The notes below the pieces were generated by a model that made no database searches, was not told where the DNA came from, and worked only from the letters and a program-made list of their open reading frames with translations. This document shows positions 46,503-55,856 of a stretch of 64,000 bases of DNA, one piece after another. The position numbers were made by a program, and so were the translations under genes. This stretch comes from Rhodothermaceae bacterium (GTDB lineage Bacteria > Bacteroidota > Rhodothermia > Rhodothermales > Bin80). The number at the start of each line of letters is the position of its first letter. Position 1 is the first letter of the stretch. The DNA is taken from the NCBI GenBank assembly GCA_009841335.1, contig VXLY01000031.1:1-64000 (forward strand), written 5' to 3'.

Positions 46503-47887
46503 TCTGGAATATCTAGTTGCGACGGTGCTTTTACAAGCTCCTCCTTATGTGCGTCTACCATTGCTTGAACCTCACGTAGGACCTCCGGCTCGTCTGCGGC
46601 TACATTAAATCGCTCTCCTGGATCCCGGTCGAGGTGATAGAGCGCGGGTGGAATATGCATGACCGGCTGATCTCGCACATAAGCGCTTCGAGTGATATAG
46701 TGCATTTTCCAGGGGCCCTTCCGCGCTGCCCACAATTGTGCGCCTCGATAATAGTAAACGGACTCCCGAACACGGGCCGCAGGATCCTTAAGAACCGGGG
46801 TCAGGTCGACACCATCCAGAACCCGGTCCCCCGGCAGAGCTGCTCCGGCCAGTCCCAACATGGTCGGTAGCAGATCCATGGTCGTCCCCAGTGCCTGTGT
46901 AACGTTACCAGCCGGAATTGTCTCTGGCCACCAAGCTATAGTCGGCACGCGCATTCCCCCTTCCCAAGTCGTTCCCTTACCATTGCGTAGAAGCCCGGCC
47001 GTACCACCTGCCAGCCCGACGGTGAGCCATGGACCATTGTCGCTAGTGAAAATCACGAATGTCTTGCGATCCAAACCCGTGTCGCGCAGGACCTCCAGTA
47101 TTTGTCCGACGCTCCAGTCCAACTCTTCAATTACATCCCCATAAAGGCCACGTGTACTCGTCCCCTCAAAATCTTCTGATGCAAAAATGGGAATGTGGGG
47201 CATCGAATGAGGTACATACAAGAAAAAAGGGTTATCCACATTGCTGCGAATAAAAGTGATCGATTCTTCGGTATATCTACGTGTCAAGAGGCGCTGGTCG
47301 GGCTCTTCTTCAATGATTTCCTCACCACGTATCAGTGGTAGAGGCGGATAGGTCTGTACGCGTGCCCCCTTACTCGCCGAAGGGGTCATATCATTCGAGT
47401 ACGGGATTCCAAAATACTCATCAAAGCCATGTGCCGTCGGCAAGTACTCCGGCAAATGTCCCAGATGCCACTTACCAATCGCTGCTGTCGCGTAACCGAT
47501 CGACTTCAGCGCTTCTGCTATGGTGATCTCTGCCGCCGGCAATCCTCCCTGGCTTGGAGGGAAGATAACTCTGATTCGATCATCGGCCATGCCGCTTCGA
47601 ACAGGCAGCCGCCCAGTCAGGAGGGCAGCCCGGCTAGGCGTGCATACCGATGCACCGGTATAGAACTGTGTAAAACGAAGTCCCTCGGCGGCCATCCGAT
47701 CCAAGTGCGGAGTCCGAATCGTCGGATGACCGTACACGCCCAAGTCCCCGTAACCCAGATCATCAGCGAAGATTATCACAAAGTTTGGCTGCCCAGCAAA
47801 AGAACCATTCTCACTCACTCGTGAGTTCGATTCGCAGCCACAAAACGCCACAATAACTATAATTGCTAGTACACCTGAAAAACGCAT
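46490..47887 (-). CDS. Lipoprotein sulfatase (type I, Cys-type)
   Basis: 465 residues. Lipobox 'IVAFCGC' (Cys18). Metal site 'IIFADDLGYGDLG', formylglycine motif CTPSR at Cys82 ('GASVCTPSRAALLTGRLP'), 'AIGKWHLGHLPEYLPTAHGF', 'LYVPHSMPHIPIF' and 'IFTSDNGPWLTVG' give the full sulfatase active site. It hydrolyses sulfate esters outside the cytoplasm. The overlapping downstream FGE gene is its probable maturase. The beta-barrel protein at 47914 starts divergently 26 bp away, so the two share a very short promoter region. Confidence 0.94.
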   Translation of the reverse strand: MRFSGVLAIIVIVAFCGCESNSRVSENGSFAGQPNFVIIFADDLGYGDLGVYGHPTIRTPHLDRMAAEGLRFTQFYTGASVCTPSRAALLTGRLPVRSGMADDRIRVIFPPSQGGLPAAEITIAEALKSIGYATAAIGKWHLGHLPEYLPTAHGFDEYFGIPYSNDMTPSASKGARVQTYPPLPLIRGEEIIEEEPDQRLLTRRYTEESITFIRSNVDNPFFLYVPHSMPHIPIFASEDFEGTSTRGLYGDVIEELDWSVGQILEVLRDTGLDRKTFVIFTSDNGPWLTVGLAGGTAGLLRNGKGTTWEGGMRVPTIAWWPETIPAGNVTQALGTTMDLLPTMLGLAGAALPGDRVLDGVDLTPVLKDPAARVRESVYYYRGAQLWAARKGPWKMHYITRSAYVRDQPVMHIPPALYHLDRDPGERFNVAADEPEVLREVQAMVDAHKEELVKAPSQLDIPEWND

Positions 47888-47913
47888 TTCGCCAAATTAT
47901 TTACTCAATCGCC

Positions 47914-48783
47914 ATGAATTCCCAAGATAAATGGTTTGTCTCAAAACTTGCTGCTAAAACTGTAAGACGGGTCGCAGTTTTCGTAATTATTGCCACATCT
48001 ACACTTTCAATCACACACGCCCAAACAGATAGTTGGTATTTCGAATTCGGGGCAGGCCCGACCTTTAGCAGCGAGCTGTCCCAGTCGGGATTTAATTTCG
48101 ATACATCCTGTTACCCTGGTCGGACAGAATGTCAACCCGGTAACGGATATCGCTGGTTCTACCAAATACCAACGGACCCGGGGTTTGCTTTTCGCGTCGG
48201 TGCCGGAAAGGAGCAAGGTAGCCTGCGCATAGACGCAAACGTTAAACACTCATCACAAAATCTGGAACAGGTCTTCTCTCGTCTCACGTTCCTGGATGGA
48301 TCAGACTATCCTGCATATGACCCGAGCAGTGGGGTTCAAAGCACGGTCACAACAACGATAGGGCGGCTTCAGGTTTCCTCATTTCGCCTAAACATATTTC
48401 TGAGCCTTCTCCCTGAGATACGTGTGCTCCGTCCCTATATCGGCTTGGGAGGGGGAGCTGCACGCGCGGTAGTGACGGGTTTGTACTTCGAGGAGCGTTT
48501 TTCATGCACCGGCCCACCATGTAAGGGAGACATTTCAAGCTATGACTCGCTGCATGACGAAGATCTATCAGACACGATTCTCCTGGGCGTCGGGCACGCT
48601 GGGTTTGAGTACGCGCTCACAAACAGGATCCTGGCAGGCATACGTATCAGCTATACTCTTTTGCAGCGCATCTCCGGTGAGGGCACCTACGCTGAGCACA
48701 AGATCCCAAATCTAGCCAATACGACAACCTTCGGTGAGGCCAATCTGACTACCGTGATGGCTACCGTTCGCTATCGCCTGTGA
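47914..48783 (+). CDS. Outer-membrane beta-barrel protein
   Basis: 289 residues from the ATG at 47914, with a signal peptide (core 'VAVFVIIATSTLSI', cleavage near THAQ). The mature part alternates aromatic and hydrophobic residues in strands such as 'WYFEFGAGPTFSSELS', 'VLRPYIGLGGGAARAVVTGL' and 'ILAGIRISYTLLQRI', ending in 'TVMATVRYRL', a typical barrel C-terminus. Two Cys pairs ('CYPGRTEC', 'CTGPPC') lie in predicted loops. An eight- or ten-strand OmpW/OmpA-like barrel is likely; the role is unknown. It is divergent from the sulfatase-FGE pair. Confidence 0.75.
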   Translation: MNSQDKWFVSKLAAKTVRRVAVFVIIATSTLSITHAQTDSWYFEFGAGPTFSSELSQSGFNFDTSCYPGRTECQPGNGYRWFYQIPTDPGFAFRVGAGKEQGSLRIDANVKHSSQNLEQVFSRLTFLDGSDYPAYDPSSGVQSTVTTTIGRLQVSSFRLNIFLSLLPEIRVLRPYIGLGGGAARAVVTGLYFEERFSCTGPPCKGDISSYDSLHDEDLSDTILLGVGHAGFEYALTNRILAGIRISYTLLQRISGEGTYAEHKIPNLANTTTFGEANLTTVMATVRYRL

Positions 48784-48792
48784 TTCTCGGGT

Positions 48793-50595
48793 TCACTGGC
48801 TGAGACTTGGCAAGTAGTCTTCGCCAGGATTCACGTAAAGATCTTTTTCGTAGCTATGCTGCTGGTCATACAGCTCACGGTAGCGGCCCGCCAGATCGTA
48901 GAGTGTGCGATGATTGCCACATTCGATAATCTCGCCGTCCTCCAGGACTAATATTTGATCCGCACTGCGGATCGTTGAGAGTCGATGTGCAATCACGAAT
49001 GTCGTTCTCCCATAACGCAGATTTTGGAATCCTTCCTGGATTAACGCCTCGCTTTGCGTATCAAGATTGGAAGTAGCCTCGTCAAGAATCAGGATTCTAG
49101 GATTTGCCAAAATCGCACGTGCGATGGAGATTCTTTGCCGCTGTCCTCCACTGAGTTTAACCCCGCGCTCACCAACTATCGTATTGTAGGCATCAGGAAA
49201 CCTTCGGATAAACTTATCCGCATTAGCAATCCTTCCTGCGTCCTCAATCTCGTTGCGTGAGGCCTCTGGTCGGGCAAAACTGATGTTATCCGCAATCGTG
49301 CCATCAAACAGGAAATTTTCCTGCATCACCACCCCCAGATGCTTGCGGTAATCCCTCAACTTTAAGGTTGCCAGATCCTGGCCGTCCACCAAAACCCGCC
49401 CCGCGTCGGGTTTATTGAAACCCATGACCAAGCTCACGAGCGTGCTCTTGCCTGAACCGCTTGAACCCACAAGCGCCGTCGTCGTCCCCTCGGCAGCCCT
49501 GAGCGAGACGTTACGTATTACAGGCACTGTTTCATCGTATCGAAAGTGTACGTTTTCCAGAACAATCTCTCCCCCAACAGTTCTCAGCGTCTTGCGCTGA
49601 TCTTCATCCTCATCTTCACGCGTCTCTGCCATCAGCTCCCGGATTCGATCAAGTCCTGCAAAGGCCTCTGAAACTTGGGTGCCTACCATAGCCATTTGCA
49701 CAATCGGAGCGACCATGACACCAACCACAAAGATGTACATCACAAAGTCTCCGAGTGTCAATGCGCCTTCGGTGATTGCCCTGCCCCCCATCACAATCAT
49801 GAGAACACCAACTACGCCAACGAAGACCGTGCCAAACGCAACCGTTGCAGAGCGTCCTCGAATAGATTTGGCAATCAAATCAAACAGCCGTTCAATTCCG
49901 CCGCTGAACTTTGCTTGCTCCCGTTCTTCAGAGCCATAGGCCTTAACCAGCCTGATACCTCCCAGGGTTTCCCCTAAGGCGCCCGTTACCTCCGCCTGAA
50001 TTTTCTGACGTTTTCTGAATATCGGGCGTAGTGCCCGGAAAGCATAGGCCATCAAGCCCCCGAAAACTCCTAGAATTACACAAGTAATGAGCGTCAGCTG
50101 CCAGTAGAGTACGAACATGATGACGAGAGCCAATACCGCCGTGACTACGCCCCCTGCGAGCATTACAACACCTGTACCCACCAAGTTGCGGATTCCTTCG
50201 GCGTCGCTCATTACACGCGATATAAGCTCCCCACTCTTATGTCGCTCGAAAAAACGCGCCGGCAAGTGTATCACATGTTCATGGACCCGGCGGCGCATGT
50301 CCATGATAGCGCGCTGGGCCGCTATACTGATCACGTTCGATAACAAATAGGACGTTCCGGCCTGGACGAGAGTGGCCACAGCCGCCAGGATGGCCAGCGG
50401 CAGAAGGAGTTCCATCCGATTGTTGCCGACCACCTCGTCTATCAACCACTTACTACTGCCCGGTAACACAAACCCACTCACACGATTAACCACCATGAGG
50501 CCCATACCTATGGCAAGAACCTTACGATAATTCCACATCAGGCGCCGTGCCTGTTGCCAGGCCGACCGAGTGATTTTGCGGCGCTTACCGATCAC
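48793..50595 (-). CDS. ABC exporter, fused permease and ATPase (MsbA-like)
   Basis: 600 residues starting with GTG at 50595. The membrane domain (about 1-320) has six helices. The ATPase has Walker A 'GSSGSGKSTLVSL', Q-loop 'GVVMQENFLFDGT', signature 'LSGGQRQRISIA', Walker B 'ILILDEATSNLD' and H-loop 'VIAHRLSTI'. A homodimeric type IV exporter is expected, for lipid A core, lipids or drugs; MsbA-like assignment rests on layout only. No accessory exporter gene is nearby. It converges on the beta-barrel gene with a 9-bp gap. Confidence 0.93.
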   Translation of the reverse strand: MIGKRRKITRSAWQQARRLMWNYRKVLAIGMGLMVVNRVSGFVLPGSSKWLIDEVVGNNRMELLLPLAILAAVATLVQAGTSYLLSNVISIAAQRAIMDMRRRVHEHVIHLPARFFERHKSGELISRVMSDAEGIRNLVGTGVVMLAGGVVTAVLALVIMFVLYWQLTLITCVILGVFGGLMAYAFRALRPIFRKRQKIQAEVTGALGETLGGIRLVKAYGSEEREQAKFSGGIERLFDLIAKSIRGRSATVAFGTVFVGVVGVLMIVMGGRAITEGALTLGDFVMYIFVVGVMVAPIVQMAMVGTQVSEAFAGLDRIRELMAETREDEDEDQRKTLRTVGGEIVLENVHFRYDETVPVIRNVSLRAAEGTTTALVGSSGSGKSTLVSLVMGFNKPDAGRVLVDGQDLATLKLRDYRKHLGVVMQENFLFDGTIADNISFARPEASRNEIEDAGRIANADKFIRRFPDAYNTIVGERGVKLSGGQRQRISIARAILANPRILILDEATSNLDTQSEALIQEGFQNLRYGRTTFVIAHRLSTIRSADQILVLEDGEIIECGNHRTLYDLAGRYRELYDQQHSYEKDLYVNPGEDYLPSLSQ

Positions 50596-50738
50596 GAATC
50601 TATTGCAGTGTAGAAGACGACATTTATTCCCTTCAGGACATGGATTGATCCGTCCAGAACCACGCCTTTCAGTTATACCTGTCGCAACTGGCTCTCATCC
50701 TCATATGATTATCGCCCACGCCCGATAAAGCCCACATC

Positions 50739-51863
50739 CTAGTATCCCAGAATTCCGCGTATCAGTATACCAATTGCGAAACCAGTGTAATTGCCGATCG
50801 CATATCCAAGCAGCCCCACTGCCACTCCTGACAATACCCGATCCGTTGCACCCCGCGCAGTGGCCAATGCCATTGCCGATGCAGGTCCGCCCACATTTGC
50901 CTGTGAAGCTATTGCCAGCGTAGTCGGATCCATCCTGAACAATACGCCAAAACCGAATACAAAAATTCCATGCAGCGTCAGTGTACCGATCGCAAAGTAA
51001 AGCACACCTGGACCAATGGCTACAATATTGCGCACCACAGACTGTGCCCCATTCGTGGTGAGGAAGAGCAGGAGCAAATAGTATCCCCACATGGCCGCAC
51101 CCGAAAGTCGACGCACTTGTGGCACTTGTGCGACTGCAAGTGCAATGGTGGTCAACCACAGCACCTCAGGGATGACCGGAATTATGCTCCCCAATTGTTC
51201 TGAAAACCATACGGCACCCAGCGCGATAACCACTAGGAGGGCGGTATCCTGCAAGGCTATACGCTCCTTGCTCTTGTATAAAGATTGGGTTAGACCATCT
51301 TGGGACTGGAAACTTTCCTTTCTCTGCTTTCGCCTGAAAAGTAACGGAACCATCAGGCAAGCGGCCATCCACAGTGCTGTCAACAGTACGTCTGCGGCAA
51401 TTGCAGCAGCAAAAAGCTCACTGCTAGTATCAAACGCACGCCCCAGCGCTGCAAAATTGACGCCACCTCCATTATAGGTACCTGTAAACTGACCGGCTAA
51501 CTTCCAGGTCTCTGGTCCAACGAGCGGTGCCAATACCAGTGCCGATACAAATGCGCCTGCAGCGGTGCCGACCGCTCCCAGACCAAATGCAGCCAGCATT
51601 GCACCACCTGCCTTGCGAATGGTTTTGACATTTACCTCCAGCAAAATCAGTACAATGCCCAGACTGATACCGGGGTTAATCAGAACATCATAGGCCTTGT
51701 TATCCGCCGGAATGATCCCCACATTGGATAATACCATAGCCAGCAGTATGCCAACCAACGCGGCACTGAGCGCCTTGAAGAGCGCTACGCGAGACTCCAG
51801 CCACACCGCAGCCCAAACGATAACTGCCAGAATCAGGAATACAGCAATGGGGTGTGTTATCAT
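50739..51863 (-). CDS. DUF819 family membrane protein (putative permease)
   Basis: 374 residues with about ten transmembrane helices. 'GTYNGGGVNFAALGRAF' and the C-terminal 'IASQANVGGPASAMALATAR' are the conserved glycine-rich segments of DUF819. The family belongs to a transporter-like group that includes bile-acid/sodium symporter relatives and has no agreed substrate. The gene begins 8 bp after the stop of the S9 peptidase gene on the same strand, so it probably works with that peptidase, for example in uptake of released dipeptides or amino acids (inference). Confidence 0.85.
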   Translation of the reverse strand: MITHPIAVFLILAVIVWAAVWLESRVALFKALSAALVGILLAMVLSNVGIIPADNKAYDVLINPGISLGIVLILLEVNVKTIRKAGGAMLAAFGLGAVGTAAGAFVSALVLAPLVGPETWKLAGQFTGTYNGGGVNFAALGRAFDTSSELFAAAIAADVLLTALWMAACLMVPLLFRRKQRKESFQSQDGLTQSLYKSKERIALQDTALLVVIALGAVWFSEQLGSIIPVIPEVLWLTTIALAVAQVPQVRRLSGAAMWGYYLLLLFLTTNGAQSVVRNIVAIGPGVLYFAIGTLTLHGIFVFGFGVLFRMDPTTLAIASQANVGGPASAMALATARGATDRVLSGVAVGLLGYAIGNYTGFAIGILIRGILGY

Positions 51864-51871
51864 CCAGAAGT

Positions 51872-53875
51872 CTACATGTGCGCCCTATCGGTGTCACGCG
51901 CATGCCTCTTAAACCAGTGGTGCAGATAAAGCTGTGTGCGCAGATAGTTACTGGGTTTGGAGGTTGTTCCGTGGTATTCCCCGTTGAAGCGGATCATGGC
52001 AGTAGGCACCTTGAGCAATTTGAGTGCCTGATAATACTCCTCTGTCTGCGACATAGGGGTACGTAGGTCATTGACCCCCGTCATAAGCATGGTTGGTGTC
52101 GAGACATTACCGACATGCATGAGTGGAGAGCGACGCAGGTGCTCCGAGGGATCTTCCCAAGGAAGATGGTCAAAGTTATAGTACCAGGATGCACCGTCTG
52201 TCGTCCCTACAAATGAAAGCCAGTTGGTTACCGGACAGTTGGCACTGGCAGCAGCAAAACGATCGGTCTGCCCGACAACCCATGAAGTTAATACACCTCC
52301 CCCACTGCATCCGTACACAAATAAATTGTCTTCATCTATATACCCGCGTGCAATCACCTCGTCTACTCCACGCATCAAATCATTGTAATCTTTGCCGGGG
52401 TATGCCCGCTTTATAGCATTACCAAAGTCACTGCCGTATCCGCTTGATCCTCGTGGATTGGTGTACAGCACGACATACCCTTGGGCGGCATGGTATTGCC
52501 AGGAAAAACTGAAACCGACATTGTACATGCCATGCGGACCGCCATGGATCACAAGTATCAGCGGATACTTCTTATCGGCATCAAAGTCCGGGGGCTTGAT
52601 GATCCAGCCCTGAATATCTAAATCATCCACAGAGGAATAGTTGATCTCTTCGATGGCACCTAAATCAATGTGCCCCAAAACATCCTCATTTACATCAAGC
52701 AACACTTGGGGAGAATCTTCCTCTACACCCAAAGTAACCAGTTGTGAAGTATTGTATGAATCGCTGTACGTACCGACAAACTGGCCTCTAACCGCACTCG
52801 AGATGCTCAGCATAGCATTCAATTGAGTGATCGGTCTCACGTTGCCATCCAGATCAACATGGTAAAGGTTGCGCGTCCCGTGATCGTTGGCCGTAAAATA
52901 TACACCCTCACTGTCAGGTTGCCATATCAATCCTCTGGGGGAACGGTCAAGACTTTCCGTCAATACCGTTGAGCCACTGCCGTCAATATTCATAACGTGC
53001 AGGCGCTGCGCAATGTATGTATCATCTGAAAAGTCATATCCCGTGTAAGCGACCATGCGTCCATCAGGAGATACCACAGGATTACTATCAGGTCCTCTAC
53101 GTGTAGTTAGCTGCCGAATATCACCCGAAGAAACGTTGACCGCATAGATTTCGGACTCCCTCCAGGCCCAAGGTGCATCTTTTGTGCGAAGGCTGGAAAA
53201 CAGGATTTCGGATCCATCGGGAGTCCAGGCAATGCCTGCACGTCCGTGATGCCAGTCACCATCAGTGAGCTGCCGTGCTGTTCCTCCCTCGGCGGAAACT
53301 ACAAACACATGTGTATATCCCGGCTCGTAGAATCCAACGCGGTCACGCCGGTAGACTAAATCTTCTACGACCCTCGGGGAGGTCGTCCACTTGGCTCCCT
53401 CCGGTTTGCCGGGTGGATTAATGCCCCAGCCTTTGTCTCCTGGAACAAAGGCTGTAAAGGCAATCCATTTTCCATCCGGGCTCCATCGCACATTGGAGGG
53501 CGCCTGCTCGAGGCGCGTGACCTGTGTGGCCGGGCCGGCAATGGTCCGCCATTGTACAAAAACTTGACGCCCACTGGGTTCTCCGTCCGCGAGATAAAGA
53601 TAGCGAGTGCCGTCAGGTGACCAGCGAGGAGAAGAACCGTGAATCAGGAACCGGTTGTGGGCACCATCCGAATCCATGATCCAGAGGCTTGATGCTCTCC
53701 GATCTTCCATCTTATCAATCCAGCCTCTCGTATAAATGATTTCCGCCCCATCAGGGGACAACTGTGGGTTGGACACCGTTTCCATGTCCAGATACTGCAC
53801 CAATTCTATCCGATCCTGCGCCTGCACACTGGCAGTAATTACGAAAAAGACAACTAAGCTTGCGAATGTTTTCAT
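51872..53875 (-). CDS. Secreted S9 family peptidase (dipeptidyl peptidase-like)
   Basis: 667 residues from the ATG at 53875, which opens a signal peptide ('FASLVVFFVITASVQAQ'); the longer frame upstream is discarded. The N-terminal beta-propeller shows TolB/PD40-like repeats ('PQLSPDGAEIIYTRGW', 'RWSPDGKWIAFTAF'). The hydrolase domain has 'LVIHGGPHGMYNVGF', nucleophile 'YGCSGGGVLTSW', acid in 'TGVNDLRTP' and His in 'NGEYHGTTS'. It cleaves peptides, typically releasing dipeptides, in the periplasm. It is followed at 8 bp by the DUF819 gene. Confidence 0.93.
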   Translation of the reverse strand: MKTFASLVVFFVITASVQAQDRIELVQYLDMETVSNPQLSPDGAEIIYTRGWIDKMEDRRASSLWIMDSDGAHNRFLIHGSSPRWSPDGTRYLYLADGEPSGRQVFVQWRTIAGPATQVTRLEQAPSNVRWSPDGKWIAFTAFVPGDKGWGINPPGKPEGAKWTTSPRVVEDLVYRRDRVGFYEPGYTHVFVVSAEGGTARQLTDGDWHHGRAGIAWTPDGSEILFSSLRTKDAPWAWRESEIYAVNVSSGDIRQLTTRRGPDSNPVVSPDGRMVAYTGYDFSDDTYIAQRLHVMNIDGSGSTVLTESLDRSPRGLIWQPDSEGVYFTANDHGTRNLYHVDLDGNVRPITQLNAMLSISSAVRGQFVGTYSDSYNTSQLVTLGVEEDSPQVLLDVNEDVLGHIDLGAIEEINYSSVDDLDIQGWIIKPPDFDADKKYPLILVIHGGPHGMYNVGFSFSWQYHAAQGYVVLYTNPRGSSGYGSDFGNAIKRAYPGKDYNDLMRGVDEVIARGYIDEDNLFVYGCSGGGVLTSWVVGQTDRFAAASANCPVTNWLSFVGTTDGASWYYNFDHLPWEDPSEHLRRSPLMHVGNVSTPTMLMTGVNDLRTPMSQTEEYYQALKLLKVPTAMIRFNGEYHGTTSKPSNYLRTQLYLHHWFKRHARDTDRAHM

Positions 53876-54103
53876 GGGTAACCTGCAATTTGAGACCAAT
53901 CTCTTTTGAGATGCTATAAGATATTCCCTTTCAACTTCCCGAACCGGTGCTGCCGGTCGCAATGGATCATCGTGAATCGAGGTAGATTTCCAAACCCAAA
54001 CACCTCATCCCTCCCGGTCATCGCAATCCCGAAAGAACGTCTTTGTGAGAGACGGGTAAGCCACTGGGATTGCATCCTAAAAACCTCATAGCCTCAATCA
54101 GTT

Positions 54104-55807
54104 ATGCAAAGGACGTGCATCCTCATTCTCTCTGGAATATTTATCGGTGCAGCTCCTGCCTGGAGCCAGCCCCAGGTCACTCTCGAACATGCATTCCCAA
54201 ACCTTTTCTTTAATCGGCCGGTGGATATGCAGCACTTCGGAGAACAGCTCTTTGTAGTCGAGCAACAAGGCGTTATTTGGACTTTTGAAAACAAACAGGA
54301 TGTAACCGATCGTCACAGATTCCTGGACATACGGGACCGTGTTCGAGCAGTTAATAACGAGGAAGGTTTGCTCGGGCTGGCCTTCCATCCGGACCACGCC
54401 GTTAACGGGTACTTTTTTGTCTACTACACTGCCTCAAACCCAAGACGGAGCGTGGTCGCACGTTTCAGTTTACTCGCTGGTGATCCGAACCGGGCCGATT
54501 CGAACAGCGGAACCGTGATCCTCGAGGTAAATCAGCCCGCTGGCAACCACAACGGCGGACAATTGGGCTTTGGGCCCGAAGGTGCTCTGTACATTGCCTT
54601 CGGTGATGGGGGTGGTGCAAACGACCAATTCCGAAACGGTCAGAATACACGCTCGCTTCTGGGTACTATCTCCAGAATCAATGTGGATGATGTTCCCTAC
54701 ACAATCCCGCCGGATAACCCTTTTGCCAGCGGGGCTGCCGGTCTGCCGGAAATCTTTGCCTGGGGACTTCGTAATCCATGGAGATTTGCTTTCGATTTCA
54801 AGACTGGCGTTTTTTACGCCGCAGATGTAGGACAAAACACGATCGAAGAAATCGATATCATCGAAAATGGCAAGAATTATGGGTGGCCGATTATGGAAGG
54901 AACGCAGTGTTTCCGGCCGCGTGCGAACTGTGACCAAAGTGGCCTGGTGCTGCCGATTTTTGAATATGATCACTCAAACGGTCCTGCCTCCGTAACGGGC
55001 GGATACGTTTATCGCGGCCCTGGGGTACCGGATCTTACAGGCTGGTATGTTTTCGGAGACTATGTCGACGGTCGGTTTTGGGGACTGCTCTACGACGGAA
55101 ATACCCTGCTGGAAAGCGCATTACTAGAAGACACTTTCCTGTCTCCTCTTTCTTTCGGCATCGATCACCAAAGCGAAGTCTTTATGCTCGCCGGAAATGG
55201 GCGGATTTACAGGTTCTCGGCAACAGGCGGCTCATTGGGATTTGAATCCTTTGTTGAGCCTCTTCAATTCACGCTGGGTGCCCCGATCCCAACCACTACG
55301 CTGCCCGCTGCCCGAGGGGGAAGTGGATCATTTAGCTACTCGCTTTCCCCCTCTCTTCCCGCGGGGCTGTCCTTTGATGCTTCAACGCGCATATTACAGG
55401 GAACAGCCACTGTCCTCGCAGACACGACTACCTATACGCTCCATGCCGTAGATACCAATGGTTTGCAGGGAGCACTACAGTTCGAACTCTCCGTACACGA
55501 ATCACTAAGCAATGAACTCCCAGATGTGTTACCAGGCTTTATTCTTCATGGTCACTTTCCCAGTCCCTCGTCCGGTGACACGCGCATAGTTTTTGACCTG
55601 CCTGAGCGAGCCAGCGTATCGGTAGAGTTACATGACTTGCTTGGGCGCCGCATTACTACCATACCCCCGCAAATCATGGCTCCGGCAATTCAACAATCCG
55701 TCCTTGTACCCACAAGTACGCTCCCTGGAGGAGTGTACTTGTACCGTGTCATCGTTACCAAGCAGAATGCGTTGTTGACTGCTCACGGGAAACTTCTGGT
55801 TCAGTGA
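54104..55807 (+). CDS. T9SS-exported PQQ-type sugar (glucose/sorbosone) dehydrogenase
   Basis: 567 residues with a signal peptide ('LILSGIFIGAAPAWSQ'). The six-bladed GSDH propeller (about 25-375) has 'EEGLLGLAFHPD', 'AGNHNGGQLGFGPEGALYIA', 'GLRNPWRFAFD', 'GQNTIEEIDII' and 'NYGWPIMEG'. A short Ig-like domain (about 385-470, 'GSFSYSLSPSLPAGLSFD') follows, then a C-terminal type A T9SS sorting domain ('FPSPSSGDTRIVFDLPERAS', 'VELHDLLGRRI', 'LPGGVYLYRVIV'). It should oxidise sugars outside the cell using PQQ; PQQ genes are not in the window. The sorting domain shows the genome encodes a type IX secretion system. Confidence 0.92.
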   Translation: MQRTCILILSGIFIGAAPAWSQPQVTLEHAFPNLFFNRPVDMQHFGEQLFVVEQQGVIWTFENKQDVTDRHRFLDIRDRVRAVNNEEGLLGLAFHPDHAVNGYFFVYYTASNPRRSVVARFSLLAGDPNRADSNSGTVILEVNQPAGNHNGGQLGFGPEGALYIAFGDGGGANDQFRNGQNTRSLLGTISRINVDDVPYTIPPDNPFASGAAGLPEIFAWGLRNPWRFAFDFKTGVFYAADVGQNTIEEIDIIENGKNYGWPIMEGTQCFRPRANCDQSGLVLPIFEYDHSNGPASVTGGYVYRGPGVPDLTGWYVFGDYVDGRFWGLLYDGNTLLESALLEDTFLSPLSFGIDHQSEVFMLAGNGRIYRFSATGGSLGFESFVEPLQFTLGAPIPTTTLPAARGGSGSFSYSLSPSLPAGLSFDASTRILQGTATVLADTTTYTLHAVDTNGLQGALQFELSVHESLSNELPDVLPGFILHGHFPSPSSGDTRIVFDLPERASVSVELHDLLGRRITTIPPQIMAPAIQQSVLVPTSTLPGGVYLYRVIVTKQNALLTAHGKLLVQ

Positions 55808-55856
55808 CCCCCTTGCTGTCCCGGAAAGCCTGACCAGTTCAGACTGGTGCCGGATG

